Assembly (NCBI RefSeq): GCF_020080835.1
Contig: NC_058160.1
Location: 19,765,152 to 19,829,151, forward strand
DNA from: Cotesia glomerata
Lineage: Eukaryota; Arthropoda; Insecta; Hymenoptera; Braconidae
Direction: 5' to 3'
Length of the DNA stretch: 64,000 bases
Position numbers and translations under genes: made by a program. The notes below the pieces were generated by a model. That model did not search any database. It was not told the DNA's origin and worked only from the letters and a program-made list of their open reading frames with translations. Shown here piece by piece: positions 24,201 to 35,026 of the stretch (within the stretch, counting starts at the first letter, position 1; every line of letters begins with the position of its first letter).

Positions 24201-27200
24201 TTCGTTTCACGTAATTAAAGGTTTATGTTAATGTATTGCTTATTGAAATTTAGAATTAATTAATATTTCATGATAAGAGCATAAACGAACCTGAGAGTTC
24301 TGATTCCGGGGAACCAGTTTCTTGAAGTTCAATATGTTCTCGAGTTCGTCCTCTTCCCCGACGAATAGAACCAACTTGAAGACCAATATTATCGACATTG
24401 TCGATATTTCCGAGGTCAATTGGACTACCTACGATGTAGGGACCGGAGTTTAATGTAACATCAGTGGTATTGTCTGCAGCTGTTGAATTCTGATTGTTTG
24501 TTTGATTTGACGTTGGAGTTGGGCTTTCATCCATATGAGGTATTGAAGATAAATCTGACGGTGTAAATGGATGTGATGAGTCCAAACTTGGCACACGGAC
24601 ATCACTCCGTGGTGTTTGCTGCATCGAATGGACCGGGAGCTGAAATAGTTGGTAATTTTAGTAAATTAATAAATAAATAAATAAATAACAATCAGTTAAA
24701 AGCTCAATTTTGTAATTACTAGCAAAGCGTATTCTATAAAATACATTTTTCATATTCAAAAATATAAGACCCACACACACACACACACACGCGTGCGCAC
24801 GCACACACATAACAGTTAACTTAATTCAAATAAATAAATTCTGTACCAAGAAGATCATTTTGAAAAATTTGACTCTATTGAATCAAGTAAAAATGTTAAA
24901 TTTTACTTGATTGAAAAATTTTTCATTTTGATTCTTCAGAATAATCTCTTTGGTTCAAGTTTTTTTTTTAAATCAAGTTAATTTTTTTTATCAATGTCCA
25001 TGTATGCATCGAAAATAAAGTTTGCCATTTTTATTTACATGTATGCAGATTATTTTTTTCGAAAATAATAATTGATAACACATCTAGACGTGAAGATGAA
25101 TAATTGTATTAAAGTTCATGTTTATATATGTTTTGTAGTTTATTTGTATAGTGAACCATAAAAAGTAAAATTTTTATCAATGTAGAAGCTTGCTTCTCTT
25201 TTGTAGTAATGATAATGATGAGTAGGTATAAGTAAAACTTTGGTTCAAATGATAAGAATTAAAAGAAAATGAGAAGAAATGTCGCTTCTGTATCATAATG
25301 AATAATGACAATAGTATGGTATAACTTTACATTAGCTGAAACGTAATAGAGACTTAATTAAAACCATTATAACTATATGTGTTTAGTTACATTATGCATA
25401 CTTTTATAGTTCAAGCCTTGTACATACATCTTAAGGGGGTATTCTAGTGTAGAGACACGAATTTTAGGTAATTTTTAAAGTGTCGTAAAAAAAAAGCAAT
25501 CAATATTTTTACTATTAATTTTTTTATCAGTTATTTATTAATGTTTCAAGAGTACAGAAAAAAATAAAAAAAAAAAAAGTCAAAAATTTAAAAAACTGGC
25601 AGCCGATGAAGTGGGGGGCGTCAAAAAATTGGCAGATGAGTTTTGACATGATTTCAACCCTCCTAGTCATCTGAAATGAAAAAATAAAAAAGATTATTAA
25701 TCTGCAATGATGTCGCAAGAATCAGAACTAGCGATGAGTGAAAAAAAAATTTTTTGACAAAATGGCGACTGTTTGAAAAAAAGACGATTTTTTTTACCAT
25801 TTTTTTGAGTTTCTCGAATTTTTTAAAAATAGTCAAAATTGAAATTTGGGGATGAGGCTAGTTCCAATTCTTGAGAGGTCTATAAAGAAGATTCTCTGAA
25901 AATTTCAAGTGAATCGGTCCAGTAGAACTCGAGAAATCGTGACAAATATATTAAAAAAGTCTGTTCTGAGAAAAACGCATTTAAAGTTTCGCGTAAAGTT
26001 TTTCGCTGTCAAAGTCATGAAATGATATATTATACTTACTTTTATTCAATCTGCCATTCCTGCTTCATACATCAGACCTTCTTCTACTTCAAAAAAACTA
26101 TTTTCTGCGTTTCTCTCTTCCAATCGAGCAGTTCTGGCCTCCTTTGAAGCGTTGGATGTACGTATTTCGGAGCGTTCAATCCGGGCGTTGTCTCGTCTCA
26201 CAGCAAATGAATGAGCTTCCGGCCCAATTTTCATTCCCATAAGGGTCATCATTTTTAAAATTGGAATGAAACCTTCATTAAAAATGCAAAGAGCGAGAAA
26301 TGTTGCTATTTCAATTATCTTAGGTCCAGAATGAATATGTTTCGGCGCGAAAGTCCAAATCAACGAGTTTAGAGACTCATTATTGTTTTGAGCTTCAGAA
26401 CCTAAACATCGAGTTAATAATTCCTCTGATGATAAACTGTCATAAATTGGTTTTATAATTTCTAAAACTTTATCACACAGATCCATATCGAGTATGCCTT
26501 TGAATGTCTTTGTATCACCATCGCCAATATATTTTACGTATTTCACTCCGTGTTTTTCAACTGATCTACAGAACATCTCCACAACAGCATCTACTTCCAT
26601 TTTGCCGGCACTTCCTTTATGATTTATGGTACAAACTTCTTGATGATCCTCATACCAATCATGATACGCTGAAATATCTGAATTTTTTTTATTTTTCCAA
26701 ATATTACAACCTTGACAGAAACTGGATTTGACAACAGTATCAACAACTTTCTTGCAATTTTTTGCTACTAGTGTAGTTACTCCAAATAGAGAATTAAAAC
26801 CTCTTTTTTTCCAAGTCCCATCACCAGAAACTGTAAACTCCATTGGATTTGCATTTGGATCTAAGCTGAAATTAAATCTTTTTCTTCGTTGACAGCTTTG
26901 GAAATGACAAGATTATAAACTGCAGATGTAGCTAAATGGATATTTTCGACACAAGCGTAGTAAGCCCCGATTGATATTCCTTGACAAATATCCATCAGAC
27001 TACAGAAGATGTTGATTCCTTCCCTGCCAACTCCCAAAACCCGCATAGCAAATATTATTTTTCGGTTCACTTCAAAACATTTTTCAATAAATGGGCATGA
27101 TGGTATATATTGGTCATTTTCGCAACTACATTGTAATGTAATTTTAAAACCTACTCCACGGTAAGTCGTTCGTGAAAATTTAATTTCTTTATAGCAATTT

Positions 27201-28141
27201 GCACACAAAACTAGAGAAGAAAGTGCCGAAAACACAGTAAAAAACTCTAAAACACAGTAGCCATAATTATTTTCTGTTGTAACCTCTGCATCGTTTGATT
27301 TTCTCAACTTTGCTGCTGATGAGCTAGTAAAACTGGTGTCTGTTTCTACAGTGTGCCGATTGCCGTGAAACTTCCGTTTTGTTGGTCGATCTGCACGCTT
27401 ATATTTTTTCGTTGTGGATTTTTTATCCATTTAATTTATAAGAATCAAAATTATTACTCGCAAAATATCCTTCGATCACTGCACATACGTCCACGTGTTT
27501 TCGAGGTTGGGATTTGACTGCCAGCAGCTGGATGTTAGTGAACACTGAATAATATAAAAGACACGTCACCTTGGGTTATTATATTACACTAAATACATAC
27601 ACACACATATATATTATATAAATCCTTTATATACATATATATAAAGGACAAAAGGTTTAACTGAGAAATATAGATTCAGGTAGACGGAGAATCCCTAATG
27701 TCTTTTGTTCGACTAGACCCAACCGAACCAGTTTGGAGGCCGGGTCATTAAAATGTCTATAGCTCCGAAAATAATTTAAATTTTCAAAAATCCTCTCGTA
27801 GACATATTCTTAAATAGTTAAACTTTGAAAATATAAAAAAAAAAAAAAATCGATTTTTTTGAAATTCTACACTAGAATACCCCCTTAAACTTGGAAATAA
27901 TTGTGCACATAATGTAAGGTGTGTCAAAACAAATATCTCTAATGCTATCGGAATTTTTTATTATCTCACTAGCTATGTTAAAAATAAATAAAAATACATA
28001 CATATGAATGTAAATGTATATTCCAACACAATATCGGTATTAGTATACTCTATTGTGACGTGAAATAACTATTTTAAAAGCGATAAATACTACCAAGTAC
28101 TTTTTAATCATAAATATTAATCTAATACTTACAACGGTCAT
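8404..28141 (-). CDS. ATP8A: P4-ATPase phospholipid flippase, ATP8A type (spliced, 11 coding exons)
   Basis: Flips aminophospholipids (phosphatidylserine, phosphatidylethanolamine) to the cytosolic leaflet of Golgi, endosome or plasma membranes; ATP8A enzymes need a CDC50-type partner. Coding exons read from the minus strand: 28133-28141, 24291-24639, 17178-17413, 16995-17093, 14344-16845, 13439-13579, 12870-12988, 12664-12798, 12398-12502, 9875-9972, 8404-8501. Every junction has GT/AG and the summed length (3891 nt) divides by three, giving 1296 residues. Visible motifs: QIPDVSPTGRYTT in the first membrane region, DGET, IPISL, the phosphorylated Asp in DKTGT near residue 523, and GDGANDVAMIQ. 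The last exon encodes HGFAFSQEE, the counterpart of the GYAFS autoinhibitory motif of mammalian ATP8A2. The length exceeds mammalian ATP8A1 because of a Ser/Thr-rich N-terminus. The exons are seen directly; the substrate is inferred from family. Confidence 0.93.
10650..11331. mobile_element. TTAA-ended non-autonomous element (682 bp) in ATP8A intron
   Basis: The left end TTAAGGGTATAGTCTAGCTA and the right end, read inverted, TTAAGGACATAGTCTAGTTC form imperfect terminal inverted repeats, each beginning with TTAA. Interior frames are short and unrelated to known proteins. The ends resemble those of the transposase-bearing element at 25431-27888, so it is probably a deletion derivative or relative mobilised by the same kind of enzyme. 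Confidence 0.65.
13854..13942. repeat. GC-rich hairpin in ATP8A intron
   Basis: The arm TGCCCTTCGGGCGGAAAGTG with GCAACTT pairs with AAGTTGCCGCTTTCCGCC, followed by TTCGTCGGACA, around a GC-rich loop. Strikingly GC-rich against its AT-rich surroundings. Looks like an inserted MITE rather than part of the gene. Confidence 0.7.
13944..14071. repeat. Second hairpin directly adjacent, CAGATCACATGT type
   Basis: The left arm AGTATACACTCCACGGGAAG continues through AAATAAGAAAGCCTCAGATCACATGT; the right arm is ACATGTGATCTGAGACATTTCTTACTTTACTTCCC followed by TAGGTGTGTAATATACT. The two arms enclose a short loop with a second inner repeat (GGCCGAGGTGAAGCCGAGGT). It abuts the previous hairpin, and the pair may be one composite element. 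Confidence 0.7.
14344..16845 (-). CDS. ATP8A: ATP8A flippase: single 834-codon exon with catalytic core
   Basis: This exon runs from KRHRADDEINMREVEV, just after the second membrane-flanking segment, to TFNIK before the C-terminal membrane bundle. It holds the actuator DGET, the IPISL membrane motif, DKTGTLT, the nucleotide-binding region, and the GDGAND hinge. The acceptor follows a long pyrimidine tract (minus strand of 16848-16870); the donor GTATTA lies at 14343-14338. An exon this long in a gene whose other exons are about 80-350 nt suggests loss of ancestral introns in this lineage. No stop or frameshift interrupts it. Confidence 0.95.
17929..18010 (-). CDS. ATP8A: Alternative first coding exon of ATP8A flippase
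   Basis: An ATG at 18010 opens 27 codons beginning MDLLRIRFNRWFNDIRS and ending at a GTAAGT donor in phase 1, exactly the phase needed to join the acceptor at 17413. It would replace the two exons at 28133-28141 and 24291-24639, which also end in phase 1. The resulting protein is 1204 residues and lacks the long Ser/Thr-rich N-terminus. The coding sense, ATG and donor are seen; its use as a first exon with its own promoter is inferred. A candidate promoter stretch with a CGCATGCGCATC motif lies upstream near 20100. Confidence 0.75.
18604..18800. mobile_element. 197-bp MITE with TGGCTGCGTTCA ends
   Basis: The left arm TGGCTGCGTTCAAGTTTACT continues AAGTTCTTGGCAGA; the right arm inverted reads TGGCTGCGTTCAGGTTTACT then AAGTTCTGAGCAG. 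About 40 bp of matching arms and a non-coding centre. A target duplication could not be assigned. Confidence 0.7.
20030..20140 (-). promoter_or_regulatory. Candidate promoter of the short ATP8A transcript
   Basis: A locally less AT-rich block upstream (minus strand) of the alternative first exon, with GCACGTGC (E-box) and CGCATGCGCATC, an NRF1-like palindrome. Inferred only. Confidence 0.25.
21509..23222. mobile_element. 1.7-kb element with CACTGATAGAAGGATTTAGT ends, carrying a nested insertion
   Basis: The left end CACTGATAGAAGGATTTAGT and the right end ACTAAATCCTTCTATCAGTG are perfect inverted repeats, next to TA on the left. The interior right of 22450 is full of repeated ACTAAAT/ATTTAGT words and a second inverted pair containing GGTGGAACTAAATATTTA. 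No protein-coding frame. A TTAA-ended element is nested at 21534-22448. Confidence 0.75.
21534..22448. mobile_element. Nested TTAA-ended element (915 bp)
   Basis: The left end TTAAGGAGGTCCTTTTGCCG and the right end, read inverted, TTAAGGAAGTCCTTTCGCTC are imperfect inverted repeats with TTAA at both outer edges. It interrupts the CACTGATAG element immediately after its first 20 bp. Only short frames occur inside. Confidence 0.6.
23515..23552. repeat. Solo terminus related to the 3.9-kb element
   Basis: AAAGTGGTGAGATTTGACATGGGATTCCCCATATATATA matches in order the right end of the element at 59768-63666 (AAGTGGTCGATTTGGCATGG, then AATACCCC and ATAT). No partner end was found nearby, so this is a decayed or recombined remnant. 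Confidence 0.5.
24291..24639 (-). CDS. ATP8A: ATP8A N-terminal exon (Ser/Thr-rich cytosolic leader)
   Basis: This exon encodes a low-complexity cytosolic leader rich in Ser, Thr, Asn and Pro, followed by an Arg-rich GRGRTREHIELQ segment. Its acceptor (TTTCAG) is at 24640-24641 and the donor is GTTCGT after a phase-1 G. An internal ATG at 24624 could be mistaken for the start. However, the frame stays open to the acceptor, and the upstream mini-exon 28133-28141 (ATGACCGTT, then GTAAGT) joins in phase to give MTVLPVHSMQQTP. Confidence 0.85.
24773..24810. repeat. (CA)n microsatellite
   Basis: Alternating CA with an internal CGCGTGCGCACGCACAC variant; no gene. Confidence 0.9.
25431..27888 (-). 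mobile_element. TTAA-flanked DNA transposon with Mutator-like transposase, in ATP8A intron 1
   Basis: Ends are TTAAGGGGGTATTCTAGTGT on the left and ACACTAGAATACCCCCTTAA on the right, about 23 bp of perfect terminal inverted repeat including TTAA on each side. The element is 2458 bp and carries one transposase gene in the same orientation as the host gene. TTAA duplications are characteristic of Kolobok, piggyBac and Sola3 elements, whereas classical Mutator elements duplicate 8-11 bp; superfamily placement is therefore open. Confidence 0.85.
26046..27430 (-). pseudogene. Mutator-like transposase (PF20700-type), frameshifted and internally deleted
   Basis: The first half (27430-26861, 189 codons) begins MDKKSTTKKYKRADRPTKRK and carries LCANCYKEI, a zinc-binding-like cysteine set, and the FAMRVLGVGREGI block. 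Near 26880, at a GAAGAAAAAG run, the frame shifts; the second half (to 26046) has SGDGTWKKRGFNSLFG (first Asp), FCQGC, KYIGDGDTKTFKGI (second Asp), NNNESLNSLIW (Glu) and the C-terminal ASKEARTARLEERNAE with a final GMAD. Compared with my recollection of this family, a block of about 100 residues (VGHVQKRMG region) is missing between the second Asp and the Glu. The copy is therefore probably inactive. Family recalled from insect annotations, not searched. Confidence 0.8.
28133..28141 (-). CDS. ATP8A: ATP8A first coding mini-exon (Met-Thr-Val)
   Basis: Nine coding bases ATGACCGTT directly followed by GTAAGT on the minus strand. Joined to 24639 it keeps the reading frame (MTVLPVHS). It is separated from the next exon by a 3.5-kb intron that contains the TTAA-flanked transposon at 25431-27888. 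The very short coding length makes this the least certain exon of the model, but the donor is consensus and the phase fits. Confidence 0.65.
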
Positions 28142-28799
28142 TCGAACTGGTCGAACAGAATTATTTTTAACCATTGGTTAAGTAGTTTCAATTTTAAATG
28201 TTTATTTTTACAAAATTTTTTCATTTTTACACGATCACTATAATTAATGATAATTTTATAACTTCGTGCATTTTGGTTGAAGTTTCTATTTTATAGTACA
28301 TAAATTTTTAAGTGTCAATATAAATGATATTGAAAATTAAATTACACATAAAGTGTAAAATTATCTTATGTCAAAATATAACGGGTGCAATAAGTTTTAA
28401 AGCACTCCAGGAAGACACTTCAATAAGGCATGTACACAGTTTAAATATCAACAACAAACTATTTCAAAGTTATAACGGTTGTTTATAAAATTAATTTCCA
28501 GATACGGTACTTGTTTAAAACACTCGGCAACGTTTTTTTATCCTGTATGAATGACGTTTTTTTTTTCAACTAATTTTAACACTGACTGTCTTATTGATAA
28601 TAATGGTTATAAAAAATATCAAAGATAAGATAATAATAATTAAGAAAGAAGTATTTACTTATAGAAATTATATCATTCGTTAAATATTTTAAAAATTTAC
28701 TAGGAAATATTAGATTTTTTAATTTTGCTGATAACGTCAGTGTATTTTGATGACTGCTAAACATAAAATACTTAATAAGACGAGAGATAACCATTATTC

Positions 28800-29000
28800 A
28801 ACTAACGCTACTACTGTGGAAAAAGTTGGTTTGTGTTTGATGATCAGACGTACCTCTCTGCGTTCAGTTTGACGCCTCTTACTCTCTCTTTACCCCCTCT
28901 TTTAACTTTTTAGTCGTTGACATACGCGCACATTTTCCTGACTTCATACATAGTATCTCTTCTTCCATTATTCTACCTCTATCTCAGGTAAAATCTGCGT
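28800..29000 (-). promoter_or_regulatory. Candidate promoter/5'UTR of the long ATP8A transcript
   Basis: This stretch, 0.7-0.9 kb upstream of the first coding mini-exon, is less AT-rich than its surroundings. Read on the minus strand it has purine-rich GAGAGAG tracts typical of insect promoters. No TATA box or initiator could be assigned with confidence, so this is placement by context only. Confidence 0.3.
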
Positions 29001-30232
29001 GAACTTTTATCGAATATCAAAAATAATAATAAATAAATATTTAAAAAATGAAACAAGCTTGTAAAGAAAATAAGACCGGGTATAAACATTTTTTATCATT
29101 CTTTTGTTAATAAAGAATATTTATCTTATTTTTTTATAATTTTTTTTGTATAATTTATATCATTTTAATAATCATCAATTATAATGCGAACAGAACAATT
29201 GATCCAAGTTAATGATTATTTAAATACACGGCAAAAAGAAAAAGGGAACAATTACTTATATAATGTAACGCGGCACTTCATTTAAAAAACTGGAAAAATT
29301 ACAGCTTCAGATTGTAATTTTTACAGATTTTTTAAGAATCACATTGTAAAATGTAAATATTACACTTAGAGTTATGAAAATTAACATTCAAAGTTTGAAT
29401 TTTAAAAATGTTATTTCAAATTGCAATTTTTCTAGTTTTAAATTTGAAGAGACACTTATTACTATCTATAACTGCGTGAAATAATGTTTATATTATTAAT
29501 ATTTAGATCAATTTTATGGTTAAATTTTGTAATTTGCAAAAAAATTTATAGTTAATTATAATAATTTATCACACAATAACTAGTTAATTTTAATAACTAA
29601 TTTCATGAGTAAGCGTTTTATTGTAAACTTTGAGCTTAAAATTTTGTCGTTTGTTGTTAAAAGCTCGACTTTTTTTAATTTAAGCCATTTAAAACTAGGC
29701 GTCGTGATGCCCAGTTTTTAAAAATGTTAGAATTAGTCAGGAACCGTACAGCATCTTCTAGGCTACAACCAATGCCTGGCCCACTTGTTAAACCCTTATA
29801 TAAATGGTTTAAAAAAAAAATGAATGAAAAATCAATAATTCAATTTAATATCAACCTCACGTGATACGAAATAAAAAAAAAATTGCTAGATATATTTTGT
29901 GTGTTAAACATGTTTTTTTTTCTCCTTACTTTTAAAAGAGAGCAATAGCCCACGCCTTAACAATTTAGTGATTGGCAGGATTTTATGATTCGTCAATATT
30001 TAGTTTTACTTGTTTTTTTACGTGATCAATAAATTTTTTGAACTTGTTTTAGTAGATGATTTTTTTTTAATGGCTGGTAAAGTTTTAAACAAATTTTTGG
30101 AAAATCTTGAACACATCAACCGATTTTAATCGACTTTGCTTTGCTCAGTTTTTCATGTTTCAACACAGTTTGTCAAGTTTTCAATCTCATAAGTTAATGG
30201 ATCAAGTATTATACAAGTTATCAAAATCAGTA

Positions 30233-30336
30233 CAGTGCTCCTTCCCTAATATACTTTAGCTGTATCTCAATTTTTCCATTAGTTACTAACAAGAGAAAAA
30301 AAAGATAAGCTGCTATAACTTAGGGAAGGAGCACTG
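30233..30336. mobile_element. 104-bp MITE, CAGTGCTCCTTCCCTAA ends
   Basis: Perfect inverted ends CAGTGCTCCTTCCCTAA and TTAGGGAAGGAGCACTG, flanked by TA on both sides, consistent with a Tc1/mariner-type target duplication. The second part of the arms (TTTAGCTGTATCT / AAGATAAGCTGCTATAA) is imperfect. Confidence 0.8.
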
Positions 30337-33237
30337 TAAGCCAATTTTGAAAGTGTTTTGATTGCATGTAATTCAAAAAATTGATTGATTCTAAGATTTA
30401 TAAATAGTTTTTAAGAAAGTTTTTTGAAAATTTTTTGTTCAAGATATCTTTCGAACAAAAAAACCACTACAGAATATTTTTGTAAAATTTTCAAGAGATA
30501 TTTATGTTAATTTTTTCAAGTACTGAATTTTGGAAAACTTTCTTACCGGGAAGTTAAGAAGTTTTTTTATACCACAAAGCACATATGAAAAAATAGTCGT
30601 CATATTGGAAATAATTTTAAAAAATCAGTTATACCTAAAGCTCCGGACGCTAGATTACAATAATATAAACTAGCGGTGGCTAGAATTGGAATTAGCTAAT
30701 CCAGCATTCTTTTTTCATTTTTTGCGATATTTTCATCTAATATTAGTTAAATAAATATCCTAAAGGTTAATTATATTGGTAAAAAATCAATGAAGTAATT
30801 TTTTTTCGTTTACTTTTTTAAAAATCAAACTTGTAAATGTGATATTCATGCTAATACATGCTGTATAATTATAACTGCAGACAAATGGTTAGTAGGTGAC
30901 ATTTAAAAAGAAAATTTTCGATCGTAGACTACTCTCGAATGCTTTGCATAATGATTCGTAATCAGTGAAAAATGCAATAAAAATTCTCTAAGCATTTTAT
31001 ATACCACATAAACAGAAAATTACTATACATATACGCCGTAAATTCGTAAATAATTAGAATAAACGTATATAGATCATGAAACAAACGTAAGCACGGCACA
31101 TGTGCTATATTTAACTAGACTAGAAGCTGGGTATACATATATTCTACCAATGTATTTTATGTATACTAAGAAATATTAAAAGGTAAGATTGCTTTCATAA
31201 TCTTTTAGCTTAGATTTTAATACTTCAACAAAACCAAGACAAATTATGCCGTATTGGAAGGATTTGGTCCTAAACTTTTTATTTTAGAAGTTTACTATTT
31301 TTTTTTTTATTAATAGCTAAATCTGTTGATATGTTATAATTATGTGAGTGAAACGAGCCTCTACATCGATGAAAATTTTACTTTTTGTAGTACACGACAA
31401 AAACACTAAAACATCTAGCGTAAACTATTCATGTTTATATCTAGATGTGCTATCAATTATTATTTAAAAAAAAATTACTTTTGGGTGTTTTATATTTTTT
31501 AATAAATATTTTTTGATGTTTGTAATATATTTTAACTTTAGAAAAATATATTTAATCGAATACGCTTCCCGGGAAAATTGTCATTTAAACTAATTCTAGG
31601 TTGAAATTGAATAATATCATAAATTTTAAATTAGATTTATGTATGGACAAAAAAATTATATACTTTCATTATTATAGATTTACAAAACATTAATATCTTC
31701 GGATGTTATCGATAATTAACTTATAATAAAACAATCATTAAAATAGTAATAACAATACAACATCAATAATAATAATAATAACTTAAACAACTAACAGAAA
31801 TAAATAAATAAATGAATAATAATATACTTACTACTTATTCAATTTGAAAAAACATGCGAAGAAAATTTTTACATATCATAACATCGTAAACTGTTTTTGC
31901 CGCGTTTTTTAAAGTTTAATGTGATTAGAATAGTCACTATTTAAAAATTTCTTTTTTTATAAATATAAAATATGATCGGAACCATAATAAAATAAAAAAA
32001 ACATGTTAATTATCACTTTAGCCAATATTATTTTTAAGTCACATAACCAAACTATATAAAATACTTTACATACTTTCAATAAATCAAACTCGACCTCATT
32101 TTTCGCGCGGGGGTTGCAATTGCAATAATCATCGCGTCGTCGCATCGTGAACTTAATAACAACATAACCTCAAGTAAATAACTTTTTCATTTTATAGATC
32201 ATATATTTAAACATTTATTTAACATCATGATAAAACAAGGTTTGCTATACATACTCACATAAAAATTTATTAACTGATTAAGTTTTTTAGTGTAATGAGT
32301 CAAATTTTTTGGAGTATTTTTGTTATTATTCTGGCTGCACTCGTAAAAATAACTTGCTAACATTTCTGTGTTGGAAATGAAAGCGAATGAATGCTGTAGG
32401 TATATAATGTCAACGCATAGTATAGCAATTGACAGAGAAGGAACGATGCTTTAAACTATACTACATAAAATGATATATAACGCGTACGTAACATACACTG
32501 ATACATGTTGATAGTAAATAAAGGGCGGATGCCCGAGCTCGAATCTGCCGCTCGCATTTTCGGCTCTTATTTGAACTAGTATTATTATTATATAGAATGA
32601 GTTGAGTGAGAAGTAGAGCGTACGTAGCCAACCAATTGTACACTACACTACTGATCATGTTATGTATTAAAGAAAACTCTGTACAGATATATGTATCATA
32701 CATACGAGGTATTTATATGAATTAAATTATGTTTTTGACATTATTGCTGCACACAATGTAAAAAAAATTATTTGATTTAGAAGAATATTTTCGTCAAAAT
32801 GTCTCTTTTATTTCAAAATATTCAGTTTTCTTCATTCGAGAAATTAATTTATGAACCAATAAATTAAAACTCTCTGCAGAAAAGTAAGAAATTCTTCAAA
32901 AGCAAAAACAAAAAATCGTTTTCAAAACAGATACAAAAATTTTAATTCAACAATGTACAAATCTAGAGAATAAATTCTTGAACTAAGAAAACTCATTTTC
33001 TTTTTTTCAAAATAATTTTCATGATAATAAAATTAGCCGATGTCTGACCATTTTTTGATTTTTTGAAAAATTATATTGATAGTTTTTTTTTTAATTTTTT
33101 TTTTTTTTTTAGAATTTTCATGATAATAATTTATTTGCTAAAACAATCCTAAAAATTATGAGATGTCTGTCAATTTCAGAATCATTAATCTTCTCAGCTC
33201 AAGATTATTATTTATCTTCAATCAAGTTAATTTTTCA

Positions 33238-33475
33238 GGGGAGATTACGATTCGTAAGGCGCCACGATTTGAAAGCGAATTCTTATAGATCTCGACGAAA
33301 AAAAAAAAAAAAACGAAAAGAAAGAATAAAATTTTTCGATATCTCGCTTAGTTTGCGAGATATCAATACTTAAAAATCGAAAAAAAAACCACATAAAAAC
33401 ACATTCTAACCATGTTAAAAGGGCGCAATACGACGCCAATCGGCCTATTGGCGCCGAATGTATCGTAATCTTCCC
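33238..33475. mobile_element. 238-bp MITE with 8-bp target duplication
   Basis: The ends GGGGAGATTACGATTCGTAA and, inverted, GGGAAGATTACGATACATTC both lead into GGCGCC. The direct repeat ATTTTTCA lies at 33230-33237 and 33476-33483. An 8-bp duplication points to hAT-type mobilisation. Carries an A-rich GAAAAAAAAAAAAAACGAAAAG tract inside. Confidence 0.85.
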
Positions 33476-35026
33476 ATTTTTCATAAGTGAAAAAGAAATT
33501 TTTTTTGTTTTAATTTTTGATACAATTTTTGACCTTACAAAGATTAAATGTATTCACGAAGACACCATAACATAACCACAATAATATTATTGATGTTTTG
33601 CTTTTATTCGATTAATTTCAATAACTCATTTTTATTTTCAAGTAAACTTATATCATATCATAATCCTTTAAAAAAAATTGATTTTACGAATCTGATTTTT
33701 ATAAAAATTTATCATCACGTTCAGGTTATTATACTTTTTTGAAATTGAAGAAATCAATGACATATGTAGAGGTAAGTCTATTTAGAATTTTTAAATATAA
33801 AGAACACTTTATGGATGTAGGGTACAAGAAAATCCTCAGTAAAATGCTTTGAAAAGAGAGTGCCAAGTTAAAAGGAGCCGACGAAATCCGAAGCTTCCCG
33901 ATTGGAACGATTTCAATTCCATCCAACGCGCTATTTTAGACGTAATGTAACACATTCAAATTTTATTTTTGAGATTTCTTAAAATTTACCATACCAATTA
34001 ATGTCAAACCTTATTATGGATTCTCGAGACTAGTACATGTGTTGAAGTTAAGTAGGTTGAAGAAAAAAGATTTCTTATTTATTTAATTTCGAGTAATTTG
34101 TTTTGTTGACTTTGATTGAATTGGTCATCTTGAATTTATTTTTCCAAGTAAAAAAGCAAATAAAACACTTTTTGCACATAAAAAATAATTATAGCAACAT
34201 TAAAAACTCGAAGAAGTACTTATGAACGACTTTTGTGTGTATGTAGACGCTAACTTCTCTTACTAATTTTCTATTTAACTGATGTTAAAGGCCAGTTTTT
34301 CAAACCACGATAAAATTTTATTCAATAATTAAATATATCTACATATTTTAGATACATAGGTATACTGACAAAAATAATTATATCTTGGATAAAATTTTAG
34401 CCCGGATTGAAACTGAATCCATATTGGTTGAATAAAAAAGCTGTAAATGCAGTGTTTTCTATCTAGATAACTATCTAGATAAATTCAGCCACTTATAATA
34501 ATTTACAGTGATATGTTTTATTATCTATAATATTTGTGAAATAGCTTTATAAATTCTTAGATTTTTTGATGTTTTCATATACACTCGGTTGGCACTGACC
34601 TAAAAGTTTTTTCTGCTCCATGCAACAAAATTTTTAGAATTCTTCAGAACAGAAAAGCTTTCAAATTAATAGAAGGAAACGTTTTAACAAAAGCCTTGCA
34701 AATAAGTATATTAAAAAAGTCATGGAATTAAATCCAACATTTAATTAATTCTTATGGTACTATACTTACATTGGTTCCATATGATTTTTCTATCGATATT
34801 GAAATAACCGGAATAAAATAGTTGATGCTAAAGTAGTTATTTCTAAAACCGTCAGTTACAAATAAATGTACAAAGAAAAAATCCAAATTGCTTATAAAAA
34901 AAATTTTTAATAGGAATCATCTATAAATTTTCGGCTTTTATAAAAAAACTAAAAAAAGAAAGTAAAAATAACTTTAAGTAATTTTTTGTTGAAAATTTCA
35001 TCTGGCGAAAAAAAAAAAAAGTTATA

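Noticed and set aside
24268..24290. Frame extending past the ATP8A N-terminal exon (GSFMLLS end)
   Set aside because: This is read-through into the intron; the phase-1 GTTCGT donor at 24290 joins VEGNRAENG.
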